Below are positions 42,401-49,461 of a DNA stretch of 51,140 nt, piece after piece. The DNA lies in contig JAUWGE010000011.1 in the NCBI GenBank assembly GCA_030606565.1, forward strand, positions 1 to 51,140. Direction: 5' to 3'. The position numbers and the translations under genes were made by a program. The notes beneath the pieces were generated by a model. The model did not search any database. It was not told the origin of the DNA and was given only the letters and a program-made list of their open reading frames with translations. Origin of the DNA: Candidatus Bipolaricaulota bacterium (GTDB lineage: Bacteria > Bipolaricaulota > Bipolaricaulia > UBA7950 > UBA9294). Within the stretch, counting starts at the first letter, position 1. Every line of letters starts with the position of its first letter.

Positions 42401-42602
42401 AGGCAGCGCGGTCGAGCGTGAACTTGAGGGTGAGCCGTTCCCTTGGGCTCAGGCATTCCTTGCTCAGGCGCAGGTTGAGGGAGAGGCTCGGCTTGGCCGG
42501 TGAAACGACCATCCCCTGGGGCCGGGATTGTCCAAGGGCAGTTCCTGTCGTCGCCAAAACTGACAAGATTACTGCAAGGAGCAGCGCCGTGAGATGCTTC
42601 AT
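39483..42602 (-). CDS. Giant surface protein: DUF4384, five PEGA and four PKD domains, barrel-like C-terminus
   Basis: 1,039-residue protein. Signal peptide MKHLTALLLAVILSVLATTG; DUF4384-like domain (about 35-140, YVYIYNIDSKGKVWLLFPNG); PEGA domains near 180-250, 255-320, 495-560, 560-630 and 635-695 (each with YVDG/LDG-type turns and EGYK-type ends); PKD domains near 325-410, 412-495, 700-783 and 785-865 (each with WDFGDG-type motifs). The last ~170 residues alternate and end in IVGIGFEF, like an outer-membrane barrel. I chose the ATG at 42602; GGAGG lies eight bases upstream. PEGA domains are thought to bind cell wall or partner proteins. Probably links envelope layers. Confidence 0.85.
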   Translation of the reverse strand: MKHLTALLLAVILSVLATTGTALGQSRPQGMVVSPAKPSLSLNLRLSKECLSPRERLTLKFTLDRAAYVYIYNIDSKGKVWLLFPNGFSRNPWVSKGEHTLPDSDRYSIVIEGPPGIEYIQAIAVLYPIPFLEHNGRDPYLLLSADPKAFAVKLDTWLKQNLPQGSWATDWAEYRISLSRLVVTSWPPDARVYVDGHYVGTTQKVSEEGPVIRELWLRGGLHSIRVEKEGYEGSSQTVYLGICKSRLLNFWLEEPGRIRITSQPWGAAIYVDGCSLGITPKEIELAPGRHAIELRKPGYKTWSKEVWIESGKSRDLYASLRVNLPPQAKFDMQPPQPLLGEKVLFDASESSDPDGSISSYKWDFDGDGYPDAEGVKVSYVFLLFAAQYKVTLTVTDEDRASASQTLVIRVCARPTAAFTVAPKEAFVSDRIAFDASSSRDPDGRIVAYEWAFGDGTTARGKSSTHVYDMPGTYTVTFVVRDDDDYEARATRSVEVVRGGNLTISSTPEGASAYLNGEYRGTTPLTTPKLPEGSYTITLKLEGYKDWSTSVNIPKESEITAELVAWGRLTVWSDPAGAQVHLDGHSAGETTEQGITLYLEGEHRLELTRCGYRVWSQTVNLASGETQELRAELERITAVSIETDPPGAEILVDGRRVGETPATVAVEPSLGELTLTKEGYKPWSTACISEGEIHVPLRKNEPPVAQIAGPTNGKAGEELAFSGGGSNDPDGKIVAYEWEFGDGTMSTGRFVRNRYVKPGIYLIRLTVTDDDRSEGEATKEITIESHPPVVWLSGQARGKVGEELAFSGEGSHDPDGKIVSYTWDFGDGSTASGMIVSHRYEEPGFYMVVLMVVDDRGVEAVEILDVKIFTQLGLILDELQGLIEPVPFNLGLDAGRGERGWSLGLLIGDDVRIGGSITFTGEEVPDYYEVSPQSWEGEVYNLGPEFELSALFGTPFIGGVSLESGIGISFQQRVHIATMPGSQGETELLPQRAVILPNGYTDRETYLSAFGGISIHREGAMFSLRYHTRRGWIVGIGFEF

Positions 42603-42694
42603 CCTCACCGCCTCCACCATTAACTACACTGCAGGCACCCGCAGGGTTTCGGGCTCCGGTTGAGCCCCGGCACTGTCATGAGCCACCGAAGTGC

Positions 42695-43054
42695 TCAGGG
42701 AACGCGGATGCGATAGGTGGTCCCGTTCGAGACAACCAGACTTCCCTTCTCCAAGAGATCCGTCTGGAGCTGCGGCAGAAGCTGCGTCAAGCACGTGATA
42801 ACCGTTGAGGACGGGGCAAACTTGAGCCTGAGGCGAATGATCCCGGCGTGCGTGCCCAAGGGGTAGCAACGCAGATCGGCAAAATCCTCATCCAAGGTGA
42901 TGAGGCACCGCCGCTCTTGACGGGCGTGGGCCATGATCTCTGGGTCAGGCTGACCTTTCAACCCAATCTCCCGGACATGTTGCGCATCATAACCCTGCTG
43001 CCGTAAGGCTTCAGCAACCAGGGGCGATATGTTCTCATCTATCAAGAATCTCAT
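42695..43054 (-). CDS. DUF5615 PIN-like protein (putative toxin)
   Basis: 119-residue protein, MRFLIDENISPLVAEALRQQ, then DPEIMAHARQERRCLITLDE and DFADLRCYPLGTHAGIIRLR, with the acidic residues expected of the PIN-like fold. It follows the DUF433 gene by nine bases on the same strand, forming the complete two-gene module. Confidence 0.87.
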   Translation of the reverse strand: MRFLIDENISPLVAEALRQQGYDAQHVREIGLKGQPDPEIMAHARQERRCLITLDEDFADLRCYPLGTHAGIIRLRLKFAPSSTVITCLTQLLPQLQTDLLEKGSLVVSNGTTYRIRVP

Positions 43055-43063
43055 TACCCTGCT

Positions 43064-43288
43064 CTAGAAAACCCCGACCTCTTCCTCAGCCAAGCGTGCG
43101 GCATAGGCCAGGCACGCTTGCACATCTTCAAGGGTGAGGTCAGGATATTCTTCGAGAAGCTGCTCCGGGCTCAGGCCGCCGGCTAGCAAGTTGAGCACGA
43201 CATAGACAGGGATGCGGGTTCCCGCGATGACCGGCTTCCCGTGCATCACTCGCGTGTCGACTACGATGCGCTCAGCGATCTTAGGCAT
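43064..43288 (-). CDS. DUF433 protein (putative antitoxin partner)
   Basis: 74-residue protein: MPKIAERIVVDTRVMHGKPV, then IAGTRIPVYVVLNLLAGGLS and YPDLTLEDVQACLAYAA. The nearest relative in the window is the orphan DUF433 at 31291-31533, with which it also shares the upstream promoter region and the dispersed repeat. Confidence 0.87.
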   Translation of the reverse strand: MPKIAERIVVDTRVMHGKPVIAGTRIPVYVVLNLLAGGLSPEQLLEEYPDLTLEDVQACLAYAARLAEEEVGVF

Positions 43289-43306
43289 AATCTTCCCTCT
43301 TCACGA

Positions 43307-43335
43307 ATTATACGCCGCCTCGCTCCACCATCCAA
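43307..43335 (-). promoter_or_regulatory. Promoter of the DUF433-DUF5615 module (43 kb)
   Basis: On the minus strand TTGGAT (43335-43330), 17-base spacer, TATAAT (43312-43307), 18 bases before the ATG at 43288. Identical hexamers and spacing to the promoter at 31551-31579. Confidence 0.72.
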
Positions 43336-43400
43336 TCTCAAGAAGTACGACTTGCCGGGGCGCTCCGTTTCAGCGTGTAAACATGTCCACACACCAACTT

Positions 43401-43555
43401 GCACACGTCGACTCCTGTGCTCCTCCAAAGCCTTGGAGCTAAGATGAGCCTCTAATTCTCCTCACAAGGGACGGCCACGGCGTCCACCAGGAGAGCCCGC
43501 GTGCAAACGGAAGGACAAGCCTCCAGTTGCTCAGGGCGATGAACAGCCCCACGAG
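43401..43555 (-). repeat. Structured dispersed repeat, copy 3 (truncated)
   Basis: About 155 bases matching the DUF433-proximal part of copies 1 and 2, including CTCCTCCAAAGCCTT, TCTCCT/AGGAGA and the hairpin around GGACG/CGTCC. Beyond about 43510 the match fades, and the GGGGGTC end is missing. It lies about 110 bases upstream of the DUF433 start. The rest of 43556-43716 holds no gene that I can support. Confidence 0.75.
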
Positions 43556-43716
43556 ATCCCCAACCGCCCACGGAATAGGGACTTCAAAAGTATCGCTGCC
43601 CCATCTCCCTACTCAAGGTCTTACTCGGTTTTGCGCCCTACTCCTTAAAGCCTGGTGGGGAATCCTCGTTGCTAGGACAGAAGTCTTGTCCGTTGTTGTC
43701 AATCTCGTTGTTGACT

Positions 43717-45120
43717 TTATTTCTCCCCTTTAAGTGTGCAAGTGGTATTCCGCTCAATTCTGAACTTGATCTCCTTCCCTTCCATCTCAGGCCAATGATT
43801 GGGAAGCTGTGGCGCACGTCTGACGTATTCTTCAGATATCACTTGAAGCTCGGGTTCACATTCCAAGGTGATAGTGAAAGGTGGAACCTCATCTGTATAC
43901 CACATCGTCACCTCTTCCCCTGGTGTGAACCCTCTCTCGATGAGCCTCTTTGAGATATCCACGGGCTGACCCCATGGCCAGAGCTCATACCATTCATCGT
44001 TTATCATGACAGGGAATATAAACCCTCCAGTGGTTTCCAACTTCACCTTCAGGCTCACCTCCCCCAAAGCTCCTGAGGAAGCGATGTAATCAATCCAGGC
44101 AGTGTCTTGCCCATAAGAATACGAGCTATCCTTCCTGTACTCCCAACGGAGGGTATGGGTGCCAGGGTGGACAAGGAAACCGGCGCGCCGCCAGTAGTCG
44201 ATTTCCCCCGACCAGCAGTCCATCTCTTGATGATCGACATAGAAGCAGAGGGAGTCGCAGCCCTCCTCGGATGAGACCTTGTACGAGAAGCTGACGCTTG
44301 TGCCAGTTTCTATTGTCAACTCAAGGTAGGTGCTCTCATAGTCGTCAATCTTACCAGCCTGAGCTGAACATTGACCAGAGCGAGCCTCGTGTCTCGTCAC
44401 AAACCAGTCTGCATCGCCCCCGGTCTCCCAGGGCAGCCGGGAGAAGTCGCACGTCTCGAAATCCTCATCCACAGGAGGAGGGAGAATCTCAATGAGCGAG
44501 TTGGAGATCTCCTCCAGGAACGCCTTTGCGTCTTGTTCTAAAGCAACCCCTATTACAGCAAGGATCGAACAGTTATACCTGAAGTTCTCAGCCGCCTGCC
44601 GAGTGGCCTCTATGGCCACTTCTAGATCCGGAGTAGAACCGTCCGGCGTCGTTGGAAACCCGTCCGTCGCAAGTACTAAAGCTGCTTCTCCGCGTTCTCC
44701 CGCCTCCCTAATGATTTCACACGCCTTGTCAATAGCGCCATTCATCCAAGTCCAGTTTTCCGTATCCTGGATACGGTCAATGGCTTCGAAGACTTTCGCG
44801 GTGTCATAAGTAGGCGATTGCTCTACAGTGATTGAGGAGTTGAAACTGAGGACGGCAAACTGCTTCCCCTCCCATATTTGTACTACAGCCTTAGCACATT
44901 CCTTTTCCGTTGGCAAGAAGGCGTTGGCCATAACACTGCCTGAATTATCAATGGCAATCACTATCACATCGGCCGGTTCGAGAAACCCTAGGGTGCCTCT
45001 ATCCAATGGCGACCCAGCTGTAGTGATACATTGAGCTGTGGCAAGTCCGCCGGCCCACACACTGGCTAGCACCACTGCCACCCCGATGAACCTTAAGACA
45101 TTCACTTTGACACTACGCAT
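43717..45120 (-). CDS. Secreted von Willebrand factor A (VWA) domain protein
   Basis: 467-residue protein. Signal peptide (MRSVKVNVLRFIGVAVVLAS), then a VWA domain (about 50-220) with the metal site DNSGS (58-62), a conserved Thr in ENWTWMNGAID and Asp in LVLATDGFPTTPDG. The middle (about 235-365) looks like a beta-sandwich with WRRAGFLVHPGTHTLRWEYR, similar to carbohydrate-binding or MAM-like folds; the end binds nothing I recognise. GGAGGTGG precedes the ATG at 45120; a GTG at 45129 lies inside that site. VWA domains hold partner proteins through a metal ion, so adhesion is likely. Confidence 0.87.
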   Translation of the reverse strand: MRSVKVNVLRFIGVAVVLASVWAGGLATAQCITTAGSPLDRGTLGFLEPADVIVIAIDNSGSVMANAFLPTEKECAKAVVQIWEGKQFAVLSFNSSITVEQSPTYDTAKVFEAIDRIQDTENWTWMNGAIDKACEIIREAGERGEAALVLATDGFPTTPDGSTPDLEVAIEATRQAAENFRYNCSILAVIGVALEQDAKAFLEEISNSLIEILPPPVDEDFETCDFSRLPWETGGDADWFVTRHEARSGQCSAQAGKIDDYESTYLELTIETGTSVSFSYKVSSEEGCDSLCFYVDHQEMDCWSGEIDYWRRAGFLVHPGTHTLRWEYRKDSSYSYGQDTAWIDYIASSGALGEVSLKVKLETTGGFIFPVMINDEWYELWPWGQPVDISKRLIERGFTPGEEVTMWYTDEVPPFTITLECEPELQVISEEYVRRAPQLPNHWPEMEGKEIKFRIERNTTCTLKGEK

Positions 45121-45210
45121 CTGCACCACCTCCTTAATCTAGTAAGCTCAAACTCCCTTCTATCTTCCGCTTCAATTACATACAACCTCTCACGCAGACA
45201 ACCACCTCCT

Positions 45211-47931
45211 TTACTTACGTTTTCCCGGCACCAGCAGGTCACCGCCGAAGTAGACCCCCGGCCTACCTTCAACCCAGGTGTGAGCCATTCCCCTTGATGT
45301 TGCGGGCTCGCGAGGTGCAGTGAAGAAGCCGAAGGTGACTTGCTCTCCTGACATCGCGCCAGGGCCGCTGATCTTATCCCACGCTGCGCCGTTAGGCGGA
45401 CCGAGGCCACAGCTGTTCAGCTCCCAACCTTCCGGACCGAACTGGTCACTCAGTTCGTCGATTTCGTTAGCGAAGTAGATGTTGAAGCTACTGAAGCCGT
45501 TGCCGCCATGAGGGTTGTAACTCAAGTTGGTAACGAGATATTCCCACTTCCGGCGTCCATCAGCCTGAGGCGTGATACTCACCTCGATCTGCAACTCGCC
45601 TCCGGTATTAGGATCGGTCCAGGTGAAGGTGTTGCCCTTGCCCTTCACCCTAAAGACCGCCTCCAAGCCGAGATGATCTGACACTGTATGGCTTAGCAAT
45701 TCACATTCATAGTAAGCGGGAGTATCCTCTTCGATCCTCTTACACCCCTTCCTATTACCCGGTTTGAAGCAGTAGAGTATATCTGGTCCAGAGGGAACGA
45801 GCCTAATAGACTTGGGCTCGAGCGTCAATGCCTTGATCCCCGGGAAGTAGTGGAAGTAATCGAGCCTCTGCGGTTTGCCCTCTTCGGTTGCTAGGGTATT
45901 GCCTAGCTTGCCATAAGGGCTGCGCTCATCTGTCTTCCAACCCTCCCCTTTCTCAGGTAGATCTGGATTCCCAATCCAGGTGAAGCCAGGTAGATCGGAA
46001 TGAAGTTTCATCCACACATCCCCTGAGAATGGGAGTTCCGATAACATACGCCAATATTCTTCTTTCGAGGATGGCTCCTCTTTTATACTGTCTATTATCT
46101 TTTGCATCTCCCATAGCTTAATCGTCCTATCCCCTGAGCTGGATACTAGATATCTGCTATGGGCATCGGGACTGAAAGTGACCGCATTCAGTCTACCCTT
46201 GTAGCCAATGAGGGTACGAACCTTTATAGCTGCATCTACATCGGCCACATCCCACAGCTTGATCGTTTTATCCTCCGAGCCAGATGCTAGATATTCGCCA
46301 TCTCGACTGAACGCAATCGACATCACACTCCCAGTATGGCCTGCAAGAGTACTAACCTCTTTACGTGTTGCCATACTCCACAACTTGATCGTCCTATCAG
46401 CAGAGCCGGAGGCGAGGTACATGCCATCGAGGGGATCGAATGTGACCGACATTACAGCGCCCTCATGGCCTACGAGAGTACCCTCCAGCTCGCCGCTTTC
46501 CACTTTCCACAGCTTGATTGTATTGTCATCAGAACCTGAGGCGAGCAGGCGCCCACTGGGGCTGAAGGCCACCGAATTAACTCCGGCGGTGTGGCCCTTA
46601 TCCTTAAGGGTGCGGACGAACTCCCCCGTGGCCATATTCCACAGCTTGATCGTCTTATCCTCCGAGCCAGATGCTAGATATTTGCCATCTCGACTGAACG
46701 CAACCGAGTTCACATGACTCCTGTGGTCACTGAGAACGCGAATTTCTTCGCCCGTCTTTGCATCTAGCAACTTAATCGTTGATTCACTAAAAGATCCGGA
46801 AGCTAGATATTTGCCGTCAGGGCTAAATGCAACTGAGGACACCATGGCAATATGAGCACGGGTACGCCAAATCTTTTCACCCGTCTTCACATCTAACAGC
46901 TCAATCACCCCACCAGCTGAACCTAAGGCAAGGTATTTGCCATCAGGGCTGAACGCAACCGAGGATATCTCCCCAATTTCGGACTCTGCATAGAGTTTAG
47001 GAGGAGGGGTAACACCTATATTCTCTCCCCATGCATTCTCTCCCCAGGCCTTCGGTTTCCATGCGATAACGTTGAAGTCGCCCATGAGAACGATCGGGTG
47101 TCCATCATAATTAGTGGCATTCCCGATGAACTTCTTGAGCTCCTCAAACTGCTTCGTACGAATAGTTGGATAATCATGAGCCTGCGTGTGTGTAACGAAC
47201 ACGTGGATATAGCAGTCCGTTCTTGCGCTCCCAGGAGCTAGATTTATACGTGCATAGAGGGCACCTTTGCATGCCCACTTCTCCCAACCCTCCGACTCGC
47301 TATATCTAAAGGCGCTAACGGCGATGATGGGGTGCTGGGAAAGAAGCATCAAACCACTGTCTAGTCTCAGACCACTATCCTTTACTTTGAGGCCCGTAAC
47401 GTAAAATCTGCCAAACTTAAATTCAACGGGAATCTTATTCGGCCTTGCGTCAAGAACTGTGAATTTAATTCCAGGTTTAATAGTGATCTCCTGTTCTTTA
47501 GAGCTTACAGTGATAATTTTAATATCTTCAGCCTCAACTTCTCGTTCAGGATATGTAGGCAATGGTAATACCCACTCTATCTTTTCTAAATTGCCACCAG
47601 GCCAAGTACCAAGGACCTCCTTTTCGCCCTCTTTATAAAAGACCTCCTGTAGACCGACGATGTCATAGGGGTATAAACCGTCATTTTGACCTTTCCTTAA
47701 TAGCTCAATGATACAAGGAATACGCTCATCTACAGCCTTTGCAACAGAGATTGGAACGCTACTAATACGAGTTTTTAAAAGCATCGTGTTCTGTGTAAGG
47801 AATTTGATCTCCTTCACTTCGCGTTGATCATCTGATCCCTGCTTAGCAGCTTGTGGAGTGGAGACCGAGACTACCATCAAAAGGACCAAGAGGCTTGCCA
47901 ACACCCACCGTAAAAGCTTTTTGGCTATCAT
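45211..47931 (-). CDS. Secreted EEP-superfamily phosphodiesterase with an inserted seven-blade WD40 propeller
   Basis: 906-residue protein with signal peptide MIAKKLLRWVLASLLVLLMV. Endonuclease/exonuclease/phosphatase motifs appear in order but split: FLTQNTMLLK (about 44), DIVGLQEVF (Glu97), FVTHTQAHDY, GDFN (284-287), then seven WD40 repeats (about 318-607, e.g. VNSVAFSRDGKYLASGSEDK and TIKLW), and only afterwards RLDYFHYF (689-696) and SDHLGLE (751-757). So the propeller sits inside the catalytic domain. Relatives with these motifs include neutral sphingomyelinases and DNases. The C-terminal ~140 residues form an unrecognised domain with GWELNSCGLGPPNGAAWD. Confidence 0.88.
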   Translation of the reverse strand: MIAKKLLRWVLASLLVLLMVVSVSTPQAAKQGSDDQREVKEIKFLTQNTMLLKTRISSVPISVAKAVDERIPCIIELLRKGQNDGLYPYDIVGLQEVFYKEGEKEVLGTWPGGNLEKIEWVLPLPTYPEREVEAEDIKIITVSSKEQEITIKPGIKFTVLDARPNKIPVEFKFGRFYVTGLKVKDSGLRLDSGLMLLSQHPIIAVSAFRYSESEGWEKWACKGALYARINLAPGSARTDCYIHVFVTHTQAHDYPTIRTKQFEELKKFIGNATNYDGHPIVLMGDFNVIAWKPKAWGENAWGENIGVTPPPKLYAESEIGEISSVAFSPDGKYLALGSAGGVIELLDVKTGEKIWRTRAHIAMVSSVAFSPDGKYLASGSFSESTIKLLDAKTGEEIRVLSDHRSHVNSVAFSRDGKYLASGSEDKTIKLWNMATGEFVRTLKDKGHTAGVNSVAFSPSGRLLASGSDDNTIKLWKVESGELEGTLVGHEGAVMSVTFDPLDGMYLASGSADRTIKLWSMATRKEVSTLAGHTGSVMSIAFSRDGEYLASGSEDKTIKLWDVADVDAAIKVRTLIGYKGRLNAVTFSPDAHSRYLVSSSGDRTIKLWEMQKIIDSIKEEPSSKEEYWRMLSELPFSGDVWMKLHSDLPGFTWIGNPDLPEKGEGWKTDERSPYGKLGNTLATEEGKPQRLDYFHYFPGIKALTLEPKSIRLVPSGPDILYCFKPGNRKGCKRIEEDTPAYYECELLSHTVSDHLGLEAVFRVKGKGNTFTWTDPNTGGELQIEVSITPQADGRRKWEYLVTNLSYNPHGGNGFSSFNIYFANEIDELSDQFGPEGWELNSCGLGPPNGAAWDKISGPGAMSGEQVTFGFFTAPREPATSRGMAHTWVEGRPGVYFGGDLLVPGKRK

Positions 47932-48677
47932 CTTGCCTCCCTTCTTTTCTTCCGTCGAAGGTCCTTTTCACCGCCAACTCTACTTAAATCAACTACTATC
48001 CAACCTTCTCCTCTGATTCAGGCACCGCTACTGCCTTTACCTAGGGAAGCTCTCACCTCCCTTCGCTCGGCGGAATAGCAACCGGAAGATAGAACGGATG
48101 TGAACAAGGCAAAAATGGGGATGAAACAAAGATGGGATTCTCAGATTTGAGGAATCAATAGCAGGACCGGCTGCCAACAGACTCGCGCTCCAAGCACAAC
48201 CAACTGTCATCGTGCTCTACCCGGCGGCGCGAGCGGGGAAGGAAGTGATCTTGTCGATGCGTGCGACGCATCGTCAGGAAACCTGTACTACTTGCGCTTT
48301 CTTCTCTGCCCGGCCTTTCTTGAACCCGTGATACTCAGCACCGGGCAACCTCCAGTTAATCCTAGCACTAAAAGCCGTCAAAGTCAAGGTATGAAATGTA
48401 CACTGGCTATCTGTAATACACGCTGTTATACTTCAATAACAATCAACAGTTATGGTATGCCTACGCCGATCGCAAGGTGGGCGACGAGTTTTCATCTAAC
48501 GTCGCACACAGGGTACGACGCTACAGAAAGGATTGTCGCACACCTGTTTGCCTCGCCTGCCCCGCTGGGGCGGTAGGCGTGTTCGCACGCAGACAGGTGG
48601 ACGCGACAGGCAGGTAAGGTGCAACGCTGCGCAAGCGGAGGAGTTTGCGCACCTGGGGTTTGCTGCCTATGGCTCCG
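47932..48677. other. 746-base gene-poor region with palindromes
   Basis: No gene I can support. It contains a perfect hairpin CGATGCGT-GCG-ACGCATCG (48255-48273) and an inverted third copy of the palindromic core seen beside the RelE-type module (48498-48524). A frame near 48430-48620 reads FNNNQQLWYAYADRKVGDEF, which looks protein-like but lacks a start and crosses the repeat, so it may be debris of a surface-protein gene. Confidence 0.5.
48498..48524 (-). repeat. Third copy of the TA-flanking palindromic core (inverted)
   Basis: Read on the minus strand it is GTAGCGTCGTACCCTG then TGTGCGACGTT, the same core as at 5683-5724 and 6339-6380 with changes mainly in the loop. Here it is not next to a recognisable toxin gene. 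Confidence 0.7.
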
Positions 48678-49217
48678 CTAGAACCCCAAATAAAGCGAGA
48701 TGATCGGCACTGCCAGTGCTCCTGCCGGGATCCCGGCGATCCCGCCCCACACCGCTCCCGCGAGAAATCCCATCCCGATCGCTTGGGGGTAGGTGAAATC
48801 CCCCACATCCACATGGACGATGGGGATTGCTAGTCCCATTCCGAGCGCGGAGCTTATCCCGCCAGCAACTGCGCTCCCAATCATCCCTAACCCAGCCCCA
48901 ATGATTGGGGATAGGAGAAGCGAGGGTGAGAGTTTAAGCGTTGCATCGGCAATGAAGCGGCTGGCGAGGGCCCCGGTAGCTATGGTCGTAGCGACAACCG
49001 GAATAGCGACGAGGAGAGAGTCGGAGAGAGGCGTGCCTTCAGGAATTAGGTCAAGCACAGAAGGGATCCCGATCGCCAGACCGAGAACCGCCCCGCCGAT
49101 CGTCATTCCCGTTCGCACGTGCTCCACCTTGTCCGCGGGAAGGTCATTCCCAATGACTGAGAGGCCAGGAATTAGGGCCACCAACAGAATGCAGATCACT
49201 TTATGGAACCGTTTCAT
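48678..49217 (-). CDS. Small exported or membrane protein rich in glycine helices
   Basis: 179-residue protein. N-terminal signal or anchor MKRFHKVICILLVALIPGLS, followed by HVRTGMTIGGAVLGLAIGIP and several more hydrophobic helices with Gly-zipper spacing (GAGLGMIGSAVAGGISSALG, GFLAGAVWGGIAGIPAGALA). No family recognised; a glycine-zipper membrane protein is a description only. There is no Shine-Dalgarno sequence before the ATG, and the predicted transcription start lies only a few bases upstream, so the message may be leaderless. Confidence 0.65.
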   Translation of the reverse strand: MKRFHKVICILLVALIPGLSVIGNDLPADKVEHVRTGMTIGGAVLGLAIGIPSVLDLIPEGTPLSDSLLVAIPVVATTIATGALASRFIADATLKLSPSLLLSPIIGAGLGMIGSAVAGGISSALGMGLAIPIVHVDVGDFTYPQAIGMGFLAGAVWGGIAGIPAGALAVPIISLYLGF

Positions 49218-49226
49218 GGCATTTTC

Positions 49227-49255
49227 ATCGTAGGGGAAGGAAAGGTACCTGTCAA
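49227..49255 (-). promoter_or_regulatory. Promoter of the glycine-rich membrane protein, probably leaderless
   Basis: On the minus strand TTGACA (49255-49250), 17-base spacer, TACGAT (49232-49227). The ATG at 49217 is only nine bases beyond the -10 box, so transcription should start at or very near the start codon. Confidence 0.6.
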
Positions 49256-49270
49256 GTCAGGGATAAGAAG

Positions 49271-49368
49271 CTATCAGCCGTCAGTAATCAGGGATAAACA
49301 AGCTATCAGCTGTCAGCGATCAGCCAAAAGCCAACCCCATGATCTGCTGTAAGCTGACCGCTGATCGC
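49271..49368. repeat. ATCAGC-rich short repeats forming an inverted repeat
   Basis: Several loose copies of a CTATCAGC/GTCAGC unit (49271-49324), ending in GCGATCAGC (49316-49324), face GCTGATCGC (49360-49368). The same ATCAGC-type units precede the direct repeats at 5683 and 6339. Such tracts are common in environmental genomes; no function is evident. Confidence 0.55.
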
Positions 49369-49461
49369 TCGATCCGGTACAATGATTAGGACTAAGGCTT
49401 CTACTTGAAACGAAGCGGCAAGAGTAGATGCAGGGAACAGGCTGTAAAGGAGCTTCAAACA

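Noticed and set aside
48292-48576. 94-codon plus-strand open frame
   Set aside because: It crosses a palindromic repeat, has no ribosome binding site that I trust, and its product resembles no family.
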